Part shown: piece by piece, positions 1-13,400 of the stretch
Numbering within the stretch: position 1 is the first letter of the stretch
How the letters are laid out: every line of letters begins with the position of its first letter
Assembly (NCBI GenBank): GCA_013398175.1
Contig: VZRZ01001998.1
Coordinates: forward strand, 1,486,811 to 1,550,810
Reading direction: 5' to 3'
DNA: 64,000 nucleotides
Source: Climacteris rufus
Taxonomy: Eukaryota > Chordata > Aves > Passeriformes > Climacteridae
Translations under genes and position numbers: made by a program
The notes under the pieces: generated by a model
The model's database searches: none
What the model saw: only the letters and a program-made list of their open reading frames with translations
Told to the model about the DNA's origin: nothing

Positions 1-3000
1 GAAACATGAAAATATTCATTATTTTTAGGCAGCTTTCTGCTGCCAGGGTGTTTGCAGCATGAAATAAAATTAACTATGATGGATACTTCTCTGTATTATG
101 ATAAACTTCGCTACATTAGTGTAAGTTAGCTGATACCTAGTGAAATGGCTATTCTGGCTATGCTACGAGTTCATTGATGAGAAATAATACTTGTTTAACA
201 GCTTTAGTGGATTTTTGTCATTAGTGTCTCGTGCTGGTGACTGCTTTAATGCAAAGGATTTGTCTTCTTGTCTGTTTCTTTTCTACTGCTTTCTCTGAGA
301 GAAAAGTGGAAAACAAACAAAAAAGGTTAGTGAATTGTTTTCTTAAGGAAATCCACAGTTATACATTTCACAGTAAATCAATCTATCCAGGTTACTTTAT
401 TATTTGCATATAAGGACACACTGGTGAGTGTGTGTGTATATTTATGTATGCATGTGTGTGTTTTAACACAGATTTATAAAATAAAATATTAGTTGGTGCA
501 CCACTGCCTAGCAAGGGATTTACTCAGAGTAGGTGTCCCTCAAGCCAGAAAGTATCTACACTTGTTTACCCAGTTAACCACAAGTATCTGAGACCTTTTC
601 ATAAAACAAAAAAATGTTTACTGTTTTGTAACTGGGACTGGTTTATGCTTTATTATTTTAGGGGGCAAGCAAGCCTCTGATCACATGCCTTGTCTCCCTT
701 TCTGGCTGATTTCCCTTGTCTGGGTGTTGCCTGAGGCTGTTCTACCTCAGGTGAACGTCAGACATTGAGGTTGTTTTTGAATTTCAGCGTTTCTATGGAT
801 CAGATCAGAGCCCTCATTGACTGTGACATGGAAGGCAGTTACTTTCTATCCAGAATTAAGACAGCTTGCATATGCTTTGAGCTTTAATTATTTGAGTCAT
901 ATTGAAGTCATTAAGAACATGTAGCCTAAAGTTTTCTATGCATATGTGGGCAAATGTTTGCAGAATCAGGCTTGAATTTCACAAATTAGTTTTGAGGCAA
1001 GACTTACAAGGCAGGCAGAGCTTTATAGATTGAGGGAAAGGTGGAGGAAAGAGCAGGTTTTTGAGAAAAATAAAGATTAATAGAAACCATATGTAGGATT
1101 CCAACTGATTCAGTGGGGTCTAGACAGTTGCCCTTTCTTGCTGTTCAAATGTCGTATGTGACAATGACAGGAGCCATATGTGAGCCACAAATAAACGCTT
1201 CCTAACTCATGTCTTCTCTGTTTAAAGTTTAATCAGTCTGTTTTAGCTAAAAGAAGATGGATGTTTAGGAGTGAAAATGTCACACAAACAGCATATCAGC
1301 ATGTTATACCACGAGGTATGTTATGAAACTCAGATCATAGAGTTTGTATTAATTCCTTAATGAAACTGAGTGACAACAGTAACTCCAAGATGTATGGTTA
1401 TGTTCTGATGGATAAATCTCAGTTAATTCTTCCATATCCTAACCTCTCCCTGTATTCTGATTTTCTTTAGTTCATACATTCCTGGCTGGGGTTTTGTTTG
1501 GTTGTTGTTCTTTGTTTCTTTTTATCATCATTTCATCTGTTTTTCTAACATGCTTTTCCCCATATACTTTTGTTCTTGCTTATAGGTATTTGGGTGTATT
1601 TCTCAATGTTTTGTCTACCTGCCTCTCTATTACATTTAAATCTCAAAGTTTAATGGAAAAATGAAAAGCTTTGCTTCCTGTTCAAATAAATGTCAGGAAC
1701 GGTTTCAATTCAGGAAGACAGACTTGTCAGGAACTTCAATTCCATTTCCAAGATTGATTTCAATGTGAAGAAGACAAATTTTGCTATATAATTTCTCTTG
1801 ATTAGATTGTTTTTTTAGATGACGTTTGAGGAAGATTGTAGATTTGAAAATTCAATGTAAAAAAAAAAAATTAAAAAGCCCGTAAACTATTACTTAAAAG
1901 GGAGGGACAGAGAAGAAAGAACAGGAAAAGTATTCTTTCACCTGTGAGTTGTTTCTAGTACAGTAGTCTTTATATGGCCTGTTTTGTCTTTCAGTTTCTC
2001 ATGATCAAAAAATCTGGTCTTCAGCTTCCTGCCTCCCCTGCAGAACTGTGACTACTTTATCTTGAAGTGCTGCTTTTACAGATACTTTCTGGCATGGGTG
2101 TTAGCATCATGCCAGTATCCTTGCATCTTCATTAGGTGAGGTGAGTGGTGTTTTCCAGTGGGCAGGAATAGTAATGTAATGTAATAATATCTCTTACTTT
2201 GATATTTCCACACTATTACAATTATCATACCTTGTTACCACCATTTTGTGTAACAGTGGTAAAGATGTTCATAAGGTGAAAATTGTTCTTAATAGTGCTC
2301 TGAAATTTTAAGTGCATGAAATGGAAGCAATTATATCATATTCAGGGGAAAAAAATCTTGAAATATGTGTGTATTTTGTTTTGTTTCTTTTTTTTGGTCT
2401 AAAGAAACTGCATTATGGATTGTTGGATGCCATCAGGAAAAGATTGTGTCCTTAATTAGCATCAGGTTTTGTCTTTCTTGCCAGGACTAACAGTTTGTCA
2501 GCTGGTAAATAAATATTTGACTCAAATGTAATCAGTGACTTCAGCATTTACACATTGTAGAGGTGTCATAATATTGGGAAATTAGATTTTTCCTAGGCCA
2601 GTGCAAGCATTAACGTTCAATCCGTCACAAAGCTTAGGTAGGTCCTGACATGCTTTTAGAGATTTATACTGTAACAGTACATTTAGAAATGGTACTAAAC
2701 TGACTAAATGTTATATTTCACTGTAGTGTGCATTTCCAAGGAGTTATAAGACATTCAGTCACTGTATGAATAAAATGCACATAGATAGCAAGACATGAGA
2801 TCTCTGAAGTGGTCTCACTTTTAAATCAAATTACGTGCTATATTAAAAAATGGCAATCTTAACTGAGGCACAGTAGAATAATTCAGCCAAAGCAAATGCT
2901 CTAAGTGCTGAGCTATTTCCCTTTGTATCATTGCAACTTTTTGTGTAACTGGTTTAAAGAATGAGAATTTCTGCTCATTGGGTTTGTGGATATTGTTCCA

Positions 3001-4644
3001 TTTTATTAGGATTTATAATTGATCCAGCTTTTCACTGCAAAGTATTTAGAAGTTCAGTTAACTGGAAACAAGAGCAAAAATACTTTCTTATCTACATATA
3101 AGTTTTCAGTTTTATTACTGAGATTTGGAGCTTGACACACCACAAGCTAAACCAGAGCAGTGGCTTAAGAATCTCTTGTCCTGCGGTTGCATTCGTGCTC
3201 ACGCTGTGTCATGACATCGGCTCGACTGGGCTGGAACCGTTCCTGCAGGATTTTGCTCTCAACTGCATCAGGGATTTGCTGTGTTTTCTTTTAAAATCCA
3301 ATCTGGGTCACAGCAAGGTCTTACAGTGTAATCTAAAGAGGATATAGCCCATGAAGGCAGACAAAAATGGAAAACAAATTATGAAATCAGAGTTGTCGCT
3401 AATCCCTCTGTTGGGGAATGGCTTCCTTACCTAACAACTGAATTCTGGCACAGCCTGAAGTGGACTTTCAAATTTCTGCAATATTGTATATGACATGTCA
3501 AGTGTGTGTCTTTACAAAACATGTCAGTGGTTTTCTTAACAACCAATCCCAACTTCTGGGAAATAATCTTTTGGATTTCTTGAAAGTCTGCTTCAGTAAC
3601 TGAGCTTATTAATCAAATATATGTTTTAAAACACTTATGTAAGTGAACAGTACTGCTGAAATAAATTTTATCAAAATGCTAAGAAAACCTGTCAATTCAG
3701 AACAAAGAAAAATGCCCAAGAAAGTAAAGAAGATGATTTTCCCTTAACACTCTAAAAGGGTTTTTATTATAATATGGAAAACATTTTTCCCCAAAGCCAA
3801 TGTGCTCATTTCTGTGGATTGTTTGTCTATAACATCTATATCCTCCTTTCTCCTGATGAAATTTCCAGAAAGTTATGCATATTCTTATTAAATGTGTGAT
3901 CAGACCCCAATATTTATTTCAGGTAATGGAAAAAGTAGCTGGAAATTGGATTTCTGTATTTTACAAAACACACAGAAAATAAATTACCTTCTAACTTGCT
4001 CTAATCTTTGAGCACCAACCTTTATATTATTTACAGTTCAGGAATGTTCCAAAAAATCTCATTTAGTGAATGAAATTATTTTTGAGAGGTTTATTGTCAG
4101 TCTCCTTGGTGCTTATTTGGGCAGTTCATGTCAGCTTCATTTTACATCTGTAAAAGCTGCAAAGCTGAAACTTTGATTTTCTCAGAAGACTTCAGGAGTC
4201 TTTTCTAAAAGTTTACATTTTCTGTTGAATATAACAATCGGGTAAGTTCTATTAAAAAAAAAAAAAAAAGAAAAAACTTTGAACATGATAGAAATTGTGA
4301 GAAGTCTGTATGTATCTGATGCCTCATGCTACTGAGAACCCTGGCTTTACCCAGTAAGCTGTCAGTCCAAGAATAGTCTAGACCCCCACAATTTACTTTA
4401 AAATAAAACATAATTCTCTCTTGATATCTGTACCTTTTTCTTTTAAACATCAACTATAAAATGTCAACTATAGAACAGTTCATCTTGGACATTTGAATAA
4501 GTAGTATTTACTTAACTGTCTTTAAAGTGTTGAAGACAACTAATTTTAAGGAAATCAGTATTTTTGTGTAGTTTTAATATAAAGCAATAAACTAAGCTAG
4601 ACTTTTATCAAGAATGGCTAACTAGGGCCTTTGAAAAAAATCTC
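1..4644. other. Unique AT-rich noncoding DNA
   Basis: No gene or dated repeat is recognised here. The stretch holds a short GT/TA-rich tract near 424-461, an A run at 1859-1870 and another near 4255-4269. The open frames (for example 3132-3347 on the plus strand and 4205-4453 on the minus strand) are short and unlike any family I know; the second reads through the A run. Intergenic or intronic DNA is the best description. Confidence 0.6.
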
Positions 4645-4860
4645 ATGTGCAGTGAGATGAGAAGACCGGGGCTATTCATCTTACAGAAAGAATGAATAAG
4701 AAGGGGCATAGTAAAAGAAATCACAATGAATAATTGTGTGTCTAGGTAGATTAGTTTATTTGTTTAGGGCTTTATTCACTCTTTCCAGCAAAATAAGACA
4801 GCCAATCAATTTGGAGTATGTGAATGAAAGTAATTTCTCTCCCATTCCCAATTAACACGC
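4645..4860 (+). mobile_element. Ancient CR1/L3-like LINE fragment (weak)
   Basis: The plus strand resembles, in collinear order, the 3' part of old CR1/L3-type LINEs of reptiles and birds. A block like 'gggctattcatcttacagaaa' (compare the CR1 phrase 'ggctgttcagcctggagaaa') is followed by an 'aaggggcatagta' block (compare 'ggggacatgatag'), then 'gaataattgtg', then 'tttattcactctttccagcaaaataaga' (compare 'ttatttactctttcccacaacacaaga'). This was matched from memory, is heavily diverged and has no preserved reading frame. The ends are approximate. Chance similarity cannot be excluded without an alignment. Confidence 0.45.
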
Positions 4861-6862
4861 TGAATTGACTTCTGCCAGAGATAGATAGGAACGGTTTCTT
4901 AAGATCTGAGAAGGGGAGGTGACACAGGGCAATGATAATATCTCCATTTCCACCCTCACAAAGTCTCTAATACTTCTACAGTATGATTAATCCTATTATA
5001 GAAAAGTATTTTGCAAGAAATATGTTTTCTCATTACTTAAGCAATGAAAAACTGAGGCAAAGAAAAGTACAGAGATGCTTCTTTAGTGACTCAGTTTTCA
5101 CCTGGCATGACAGTAGGCCCAGGCCCTGAGACCTGGTCTGGAATTTTCTCCATTGAAACCAGCTTAGCATCTCACCAGTGCTGACTGGTAGGAACATGCA
5201 AATGGAGCAATTTTAAGCTTGAACACTATGAGCATTCCTTGGGGATATCTGTTGTTGCCTGATTTCACAAAAATCAGATGGATCACAGCGGCCACTGCTG
5301 TGGTTGAGCTTGCTGGTGCTGCACTACTAAGTTCAGGGGAAAAAAACCACCAAACCCTCACCTGGTTATTACTGCAGATAAAACTAATATGTCCATTTCC
5401 ACATGTTCTTTCAAGGCCTAGTAGTTTCAAATATACCATATGTCATTTGGTCTAGAAGTAGCTCTTTTGTACCTCAGTGATGCATTTTCCTCTTTTTTTC
5501 CCCCATCTGGTAAGAAATCCTTTATTTTATTTTTTTCCTTCAGTCCCCTTCTTTTAAGCAATAATTTAACTTTTATTTTTCACTATAATATCTTTAAAAA
5601 GTGGAGATATTTTCTTCAGAAAATGTAATTCAGTTGTGTCCTTTTCCTATGCTACTCTATCCAAGAGGTTCAACAATAGGGATTGAAATTGTGTGAGATG
5701 CATTTGGAGACAAGAAAAGTAGAGCACTGAGCAGCCAAGGAAGTCAGATGAGAACAAGGCATAGTAAACTAGGAAAAATCACAGTGAGGAATAAGAAAAT
5801 AAAAGGGGAATCAGAAGAGTTAGTTGTGGTGGAAGAAAACAGTGAAGAAGATAGAGAAGCAAACAAGAGGCAGTCAAACACCCTGACATAGGTAAAGAAA
5901 GTATTTAACGTCCTTTGTCTGGCAAATATTTGCTGGTACATTAAGCAGGCCAAAAGATACAATGTCTAACAAATCTGAACTCCCCAAACATCCTGCCGCC
6001 ATAGAAAAGGAGAACGTGATCTGGATCATGCTGGTAGCCTGATACTGTATTTTTTCTGCCAACAATTTAATCACAGGCTCTTTATTCACTTTTCTCCCTT
6101 TTATGTTATGAATGGCTAGCAGAAATGTTTTATACCTCAGAGTTTTCTAGAAGGGAGTAAAAATGTTTTATTTTGCTGTTTGTACACAGTATATCTTAGT
6201 GTGGCAATACTCTCTTCCTGGCAGTGGATATTGTGAGCAATGATACAACTAATAATTAATTACTCTCTTTATATTGCATTTTAATTAATTTTTCTTGATA
6301 TCAGCAGTGACAGAATCCTATATGGCATCTGTAATGAGGAAACTTTACCACACCAGGCTCCCACTCTGCTTCCCAAATTGAGTTCTTTTATTCTCACTGT
6401 ACACTTGTCTAGGTGGTGAGTTATCTTTCATGTTAATGCAGAAGGTTGATTGAGCTTAAGATAGTCATATTATTTATCAATATGATGATAAATGCAGTGG
6501 AAACAAATGCAATAACCTCTCAGGGGACCAGACTATCTTGTTTTCATATGCCAGGATCACTACTGAGTCATCTCACCTATACATTTATTTTTCATTCCCT
6601 TTATTCTCTTTGTTAAAACAGAAAATAAAGTGATTAATGCATCAAGATGCTGTAACTTGAATAAAAACTGTCTACAATGTGGATAAGTAAAGGCGCTTAA
6701 CCCGGATGCTCTCGAGGTAGTGACAGAGCCTTTCTGCGAGCTAAATCCTTGCTGTGATGAGTTGCAATGATTTTACAACTCTCCCAAATGACAGAGTCCT
6801 AACTACTGCAGGTAACCTGTTTCTGCTGGCTCCTCTAGAAACGAGAGTTTCCCCAGGCGTGG
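4861..6862. other. Unique noncoding DNA
   Basis: No gene is recognised. Two overlapping minus-strand frames at 5744-6089 and opposite-strand frames near 5164-5455 are unsupported. The segment 6690-6860 has more CpG than its surroundings and may belong to the adjacent LTR-like element or to a constrained noncoding segment. Confidence 0.5.
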
Positions 6863-7430
6863 TGTACTAGCACTGATGAGAATAAAAGGCTACACAGGGT
6901 GCTCTTCTCTGGGATAACAGCCTATTTATTACGAATCCAGTGTTGTGTTATGAGGGTCCAGGAAGGGAGTCCAGAGATATCCAGATGGCTGAGTAACCCA
7001 GAAGAAAGAGAGCGAGGAAGCCCTGTCGGGCTCTTTTAAAGGAAGGTGGGACCAGGAAACACCCAATGGGAAACCACGTAGTTCAAAGTGACCAGTGGAG
7101 GGGAGAGCTTTCCAGGGCATAGCCATATATGGGATCTAAGAGAGGGTACAGGTAACACAAGAGAAAATGGGACTTCACCACAGCTCAGGTAGAGGGTTCA
7201 GATATTGGACGAAGAAGGTTGAGGGCATTGCCTCGGCTTTCTTCCCACCAAACCTGAAGCTCAAAAGCAGCAGCCTCTGCCAAGCATGCTGCTACAGATA
7301 AGTTGGGTGACAAAGAGAAACAAAATAGGTGTTTGGTGTCTGACATGAGCAGGCAATGGAGCCTAAACATGCATGACTAAAAATTAAGCTGAGATAGAAA
7401 GCTAAGCTTAAGCAAACACAAAAGAACCAA
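6863..7430 (-). mobile_element. Probable retroviral-type LTR, minus orientation
   Basis: Read on the minus strand, this segment has LTR signals in the expected order. There is an inverted CCAAT box (plus-strand ccaat near 7072-7076), then a TTTAAAA TATA-like box (7034-7040), then about 105 nt later an AATAAA polyadenylation signal (plus-strand tttatt at 6925-6930), followed by a short U5-like stretch ending near TGTAC/GTACA at 6863. The general pattern resembles avian endogenous retrovirus LTRs, but I cannot name the family. I found no matching target-site duplication, so both ends are estimates, especially the upstream end near 7430. The small minus-strand frames inside it (6929-7126 and 7185-7370) are not known retroviral proteins. 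A solo LTR or truncated provirus end is the likeliest reading. Confidence 0.5.
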
Positions 7431-10400
7431 GCTCCCAGTTGCATTTTAAAGCATTGGATAGAAATCCAGGTATCCTATAAAGTGAGGAAATTATATCATG
7501 GTGTCTGGAAAGCAGCCAGTAGTATTCTGTACATGTTGGAAAAAGGTGAGGTAATCCCTGACTAGGGATTGCAAAACTATCTTTATGAACATTTAACTGT
7601 GCAGAAAAAAAAATAAATTTAATTCAGAGTCAAGGCCACACTGTACTTGGTGTTATTCCATATGTAGTAAGGGATATCAAAAAGAGCTTTTCATCTATGT
7701 TTGGAAGATACCCTGCCTGTAACATTAAAAAGACACAAAAATTGGAGTATGAGAGTGCCCTATACACCTCTATGAGCTAAACTTCAGACAGATCTGTATT
7801 AATATTGTTTTTTTTTTTCCTCAAATACAGTGCTAAAAATCAAGGAGACAAATCTCATGGTCTGACTGCTGCTTGAGCTACTTAAATCCCAAAATTGCAT
7901 ACCTCCACTGCCAACAGTAAAGTTTCCTTGATCTCCAAATTGCCATCCTTAAATCTTAACAATGTCAGAAGCTGGGTGACTCTCAGACTTAAACCTCTAG
8001 TTCCTTTGTCACTAATACAGACTAAAGTAACAAAATAAAAAATATATTGATGAGACATTTATAAAGAAGAACAAAAAACAAAACTAAAAAAAAAAAACCC
8101 TCGACTATTTCTGTCATAATTAAGGAAGCCAATAAATCTTGAAGTCAATAAAACTTAAATACAATTAAAATATTTTTGATATTTGATATGTGATACGCTC
8201 AGGGGCACAGCCCTGATACCCACATGGTCACAGCTTCAGGGCAAACCTGAGTTTCATACCTCAGTCTCACTCAGCCTCAGTCTTGTAACACTGGTGACAG
8301 GTAAGTTGGACTACTCTGGAATTTAGAGATCATATATTAATGCAAAAGGCCTTTATAAACAGTTAAACTGTTTTCATTCACTACCTGTACATTCCTACTC
8401 TTCTAAGCCGTATAATTCCAGAAACACTGTCTTTGGGAAATAATTAGAGAAAAGTTGATTCTACTTGTAGTAATTGTGTTCCATTTCTGTTATTATTTAT
8501 GCAAGTAACTTTCATAACTCAGTGTGCACTGAAAATGTGCACCTCAATGTCATACTAACAAAGATCTCTGATACGGTGAGGCTTTTCAATTCAGCTGATG
8601 ATGTTTGTTAAATTAAACTTTGTGTTTCAGCTCAGAGGTAGTTGGCACATAGTGACACTGAAGCCCAATTACTGTTGGCGTTCCTGTTGTGGTGTTTAGT
8701 TTCTCAGCCTCTGAGAGAATTAGAAGAAAAAGAAGCAATTAGTTTTATAAGTGTCATAGTCCATTTCTTAGCTTGATTGGTCAGAAATAAGAAAACAAAT
8801 TAAGTAGGAAAATATACTAAATTGGGGACAAGACACCATTGACATAAAAGTGGACATGGAGTGCTATCTTCTGCATTTTCTTTGCTAAACAGTGGTACCA
8901 CAGTAAAATGTCACTGCTAGTAGGAGTTGAGTTGGGTTTTTAATTTTATTTTCAGTCATTAAATAAGTTTGTTTCTATCTTAAATATTATCAATAATAAC
9001 AGAATCCAATACTGCTATGGAAACAATCCTCATGCACTGTAAATGCACAGACCTGTCAATTATTGTAATTTGCTGGTCAAAAAACATATCACAGTTTGCA
9101 AGAATTCATTGGTCTATTATTTTCTTTGGTCTATTATTTGTCAGGCATCTTTTATCAAAGTGTCTATGGCTTAATAATGAGGTTATAGTCACTGTCCTGT
9201 TTAACAGTTGCTCCGTTGGCCTTATACATTATACCGAATTCTGAAGTTAATTTGTCTTGCCATAGCCAGGACAAGATTTGGCACAGTTTAACTGAAAAGT
9301 TTTCTACTAAATGTTACCACAAGTAACATTATTTTCACTAGCATTTGCCTTTCTTTGATGTGAGATAATATATATGGAACCTGATAGTATTTTGTATTGT
9401 TAATACAGACATATCTGTCTCTCTTTTCATGTCTGTCAAGGAAAATATCTGGATTTCTTTCTTCCTGAAGCCTGCACTACTTTTATCTAATTAATTTCAT
9501 TTACAGCAATGTGCTGCATGGAAAATTTCACTGCTAATAACAGCTCCTTCATAAATACAAAATAAATATTTCTTTTTTCTTCTGGCAGTAGTGGCTTACA
9601 TCTTTCTTTTCAAAGATTAATAAAGCAGAAAAGTTAGCAAGAATGTTTGTAAAGCAAAAGTATTAGTGTTTGTAAGTGATTAAGAAAGGACCAAGTTTCA
9701 GAGAGGGAGTACTGCTGTGTCATGGGGAAGATCATCCTCCTGGGCTGCTGTACTGACTGAAGGTTGAGGTTTCAAACAAGCTCACAGAGCCAAAGGCAAA
9801 GTGTGACCAAACATCAAACTGCAGAGGTGTAGGCAGAGATGCTGGTGACCTATTTTGTGGGCAGCTCTACCTGTGAACCCAATATCAAGGACTCAGACTC
9901 TTAGTTTTCCCTGTGTTTTAAGAGAGCAGAATCTATTTTACACTTTTTCCATTGGATTATTCCTGTTTTGGTTTTGGGCTTTTTTTGTTAGAATTTAAGT
10001 GGAAAATAGATGTTGTCTGTGACACAGGTTTTATTGTTTGGGCCAGAGTGACACCCTCCAAGCTCTGAGAAAATTAGCATCAGGATATTCCAGAGTTTTT
10101 CTGAACATCACTCTCTCATGTGTGATTGCTTCTGCAGTCCTGGCATTTACTGAGTTTCTAACTGAGAAGCAGCTTCCTGTGGATGAAATCCAATCTTGTA
10201 TTCACTCACTGTGCAGCTCCAAGTGCAAGCGGTCAGCTCAGCCCATCAGTTGGACTTGCCCTCTCTCTCGTCAGCATTGCCGTCTGTCAGGGGGTCACCT
10301 CCCAGTCCCTGAGGGGCAAAGTGCCCTCTGTTAGCTCTGCTGGCCTGTCACTTTTAGTCACTGAAATCTTTGCAGTAAGTTAGAGTCAATTTGCATAAAT

Positions 10401-13400
10401 ATTCTTTGTCAAGTACTTTGCTTTGTCTTGATTAGGTGAAATTGTTATTTGTTCCCATGCTCTCACCTGAAGACACTTTCTTCTTCTTAGTGTAAAAGCC
10501 ACTGTATATCTCCAATTGTTTGTAGTCCCTGTTAGTACTTGAACATTTCCCTTGGCTAGTATATTTGGTTTTTTTACCAGAAGAGCACATTGCAGACTTT
10601 TAGCCTACATGTGGAAACTCAGGGAAATTAAATTAATTGGTCAAAATCATGCAGGAGGATGTCATAAAGAAAGACTTCTGGATTTCTAATTTTCACCTTA
10701 ATGCTCTGAGTCATTGGATTCTTATCCCTTCCTTGAATACGTTTTAAGCAAACCTCATCTAATTTTTTTATTTCAAAAATATCCTTCATTGCATATATAG
10801 GAACATCTTCTGTACTAAGATGACAAAGTATACTCTTTCCTGGCTAACACATAAGGTCATTTGTATATTACTTCTGTCCCAGTTGAAACTAAAATCCTTT
10901 TCCTCATACTACTCTTCTCTCCGGCATCTGTCTTTCCTGGCTGCAATCCTTCTGGATTCTAATTAGGCTTCCAATGGCTTGGCTCAGGGTGTAACCATAA
11001 CCAATTTATCATCCCCTTAATCTCCCTCCGGGACATTCATTGAAAGAACAGTACCTGAATATTTCCCCTTTATCTACAATTTCCAGTCTATATCAAACAT
11101 GAAATCTTGACAGATGGAGTCCAATCTGTCACAGTGAGTTAGTGTGTTTTTCTTCTGATTGAGTGTATTTATTGCACACAGAAATATGGAAAAAATGTAA
11201 AGATGAATATTTAAAATTTGGATTATAGAACAGTTAGCTGGGCTGGGCATTTCTTTTGGTTGGTGTTTTTTTATATCTTTTTTTACAACTGAGAATCTGG
11301 ATTGTGTTAGATGAATGAGAAAACAACATGAGACTTGTTTTTGTTGTGATAAGAGGAAGAACAGATCTGATCATAACAAAAACAGATGTAAAGCCATAAC
11401 GTAGTCCCTCATGTTATCTACTACACACTCTCACACTGACCAGCAAAGAATGCAAGGAAATATTCTGCCTTCTGCCAATAGAGCCTCTGCCAGTGAATCA
11501 GTAAGATAGTTCCTAAAATACATTCTGCTGTAGAAAAGTGTGATAAAAAAAAATATCCTGCCAAAGTCCTCGGCCAATCAATCAAGTGTTAATGATGGAT
11601 CATGAAACCCATTTGTTGACAAATAAAACCTAGTGTGCTCTGCCACTGAAACCAACTGTGTCACTCATCTTTCAGTGACTGCCTGAAATATAATTTGCAG
11701 AAGCAGAATTTATTGATGGAAGGGGCTAGTCCTGCAGCAAACCCATCCAACTGAATTTGCAGGTGCATTTTAGTCTTAACTCTTAATGGTGCTTGGCCCC
11801 ACTGAGGATATGGAAGTGTTCCCTAGACCGAGGGCTCTGTGGTAGGGAATGGACCCAGCCCAAGTGTAACACAGGCTGGTTCATCTACACCTTGCAGCTG
11901 CTTTCAGTACTTTTGGCCACACGATGCAGAGAGCATGGCTGCAGGCTGGAACAGGAATACTAAATGAAATCTTTTATTCTGGGAGACAGCAGAGCTGAGT
12001 AATTGTGTTTGAAACCTCAGAGGTTCTCCAGTACAGATCAGAGCTGGAATTCTTTCCCTTGCCATGGATACAGTCAGGGTTGGGAAGCTTTCATAGAGTG
12101 ACCAAATCAGGTGGCTATTAGTATGTTGGTACTTTTTTTACTCACTAATAGTTTTTTCTTTTTCCAGCATTTTTCTGACAGGCACAAGGAATAACTGACT
12201 GTCCCAGTAACTCTGAGTGATCTTGTAGGGGACTGCCAGTGTAGGAAAGGGAGGATTTGACCAAAGGATCCTTGAGGTGCATATCCAAGGATCCCCTTGC
12301 TCTCTACCTGCTCTGACATGCCAAAGCAGTAATGCTGAATTCATAAAAGCTAAGAAAATTGTGACGTAAACCTTGCCACTATTTGTTACTTAATTTTTCC
12401 AACTCCTTTAACCCAGCTTACACAGAAGCAAAATTCTGGGCTCTTGAGGAACTTTAGTGTTAAATTGTAAACAACCTAAGAAACAGCATAGTTACTATCG
12501 TAGTAGGTGATGACTGGATGTTCTGCATTGTGGTACATACAGGCCTCTGTAAAAATGGCATTGGCATTAATTTATTTGTTTTGTCACATAGTGTCTGCTG
12601 ATGATCGCCTTTTTTTTTTTTTCTGTGCTGTGTTTTACCTAAAAAGCATAGTAACATTTACCATTGCCTTCCTATTCTAAAGGATTGTTGGGATGAAAGG
12701 TTTCCTGGGAGAGATTTCTCAGTAGAATTTTTGAGCTCTCAGGTTTCCTTAAATGAGGTGAAAAAAACCCTTTAAATAATGAACTGGAATTTGCTGGAGT
12801 GCCCTTATGCAAAAGAATCACAAAAGGCACTCGTTAATAATACCTAACGTGAGGAGAACTGAAAGGGCAGTCTTTTGGTCTCCAGTGCTATGACAGATTT
12901 TTAATTCCCTTAGCAAAGGGCAGGAGCTACCTTCTGATGCAGAACTTGGGTGAGTGGTGAGATCCTGATGGTTATGTGCCAGATTTTTGGTCTGGCATTT
13001 GCAATTCCTTTTTTTTGGAAGAGACACACAACCTTTCTCCTCCCCCTCAGTTTTCCCCTGTCCCCTTCCTTATCTCAGAATATTTTTTTAGTAACTATGT
13101 TTTTATCTGGCTTTAAAGAAGTTAAGGAAATAAGAAACTGAAACTAAAAAGTCCCAGTTTTTCCAGAAGTGGTAAGTAAATTTTCCAAACTACTGTATGT
13201 TTTCTCCAGTCAGAAAGTATTTGACTGATTTGTCCTGGACACTCATGAAATATGGTATTTACACTTACAATGAAGCACAAGAATTTAATTCCAAAAGGTT
13301 TGATCTATACAGAATGGTGTTACGTGATTGATGTTATATTCAGGCATACACAAAAATATTGATTATAACTTAAATAGGAAGCCAGAAGCTACAGCTGTGA

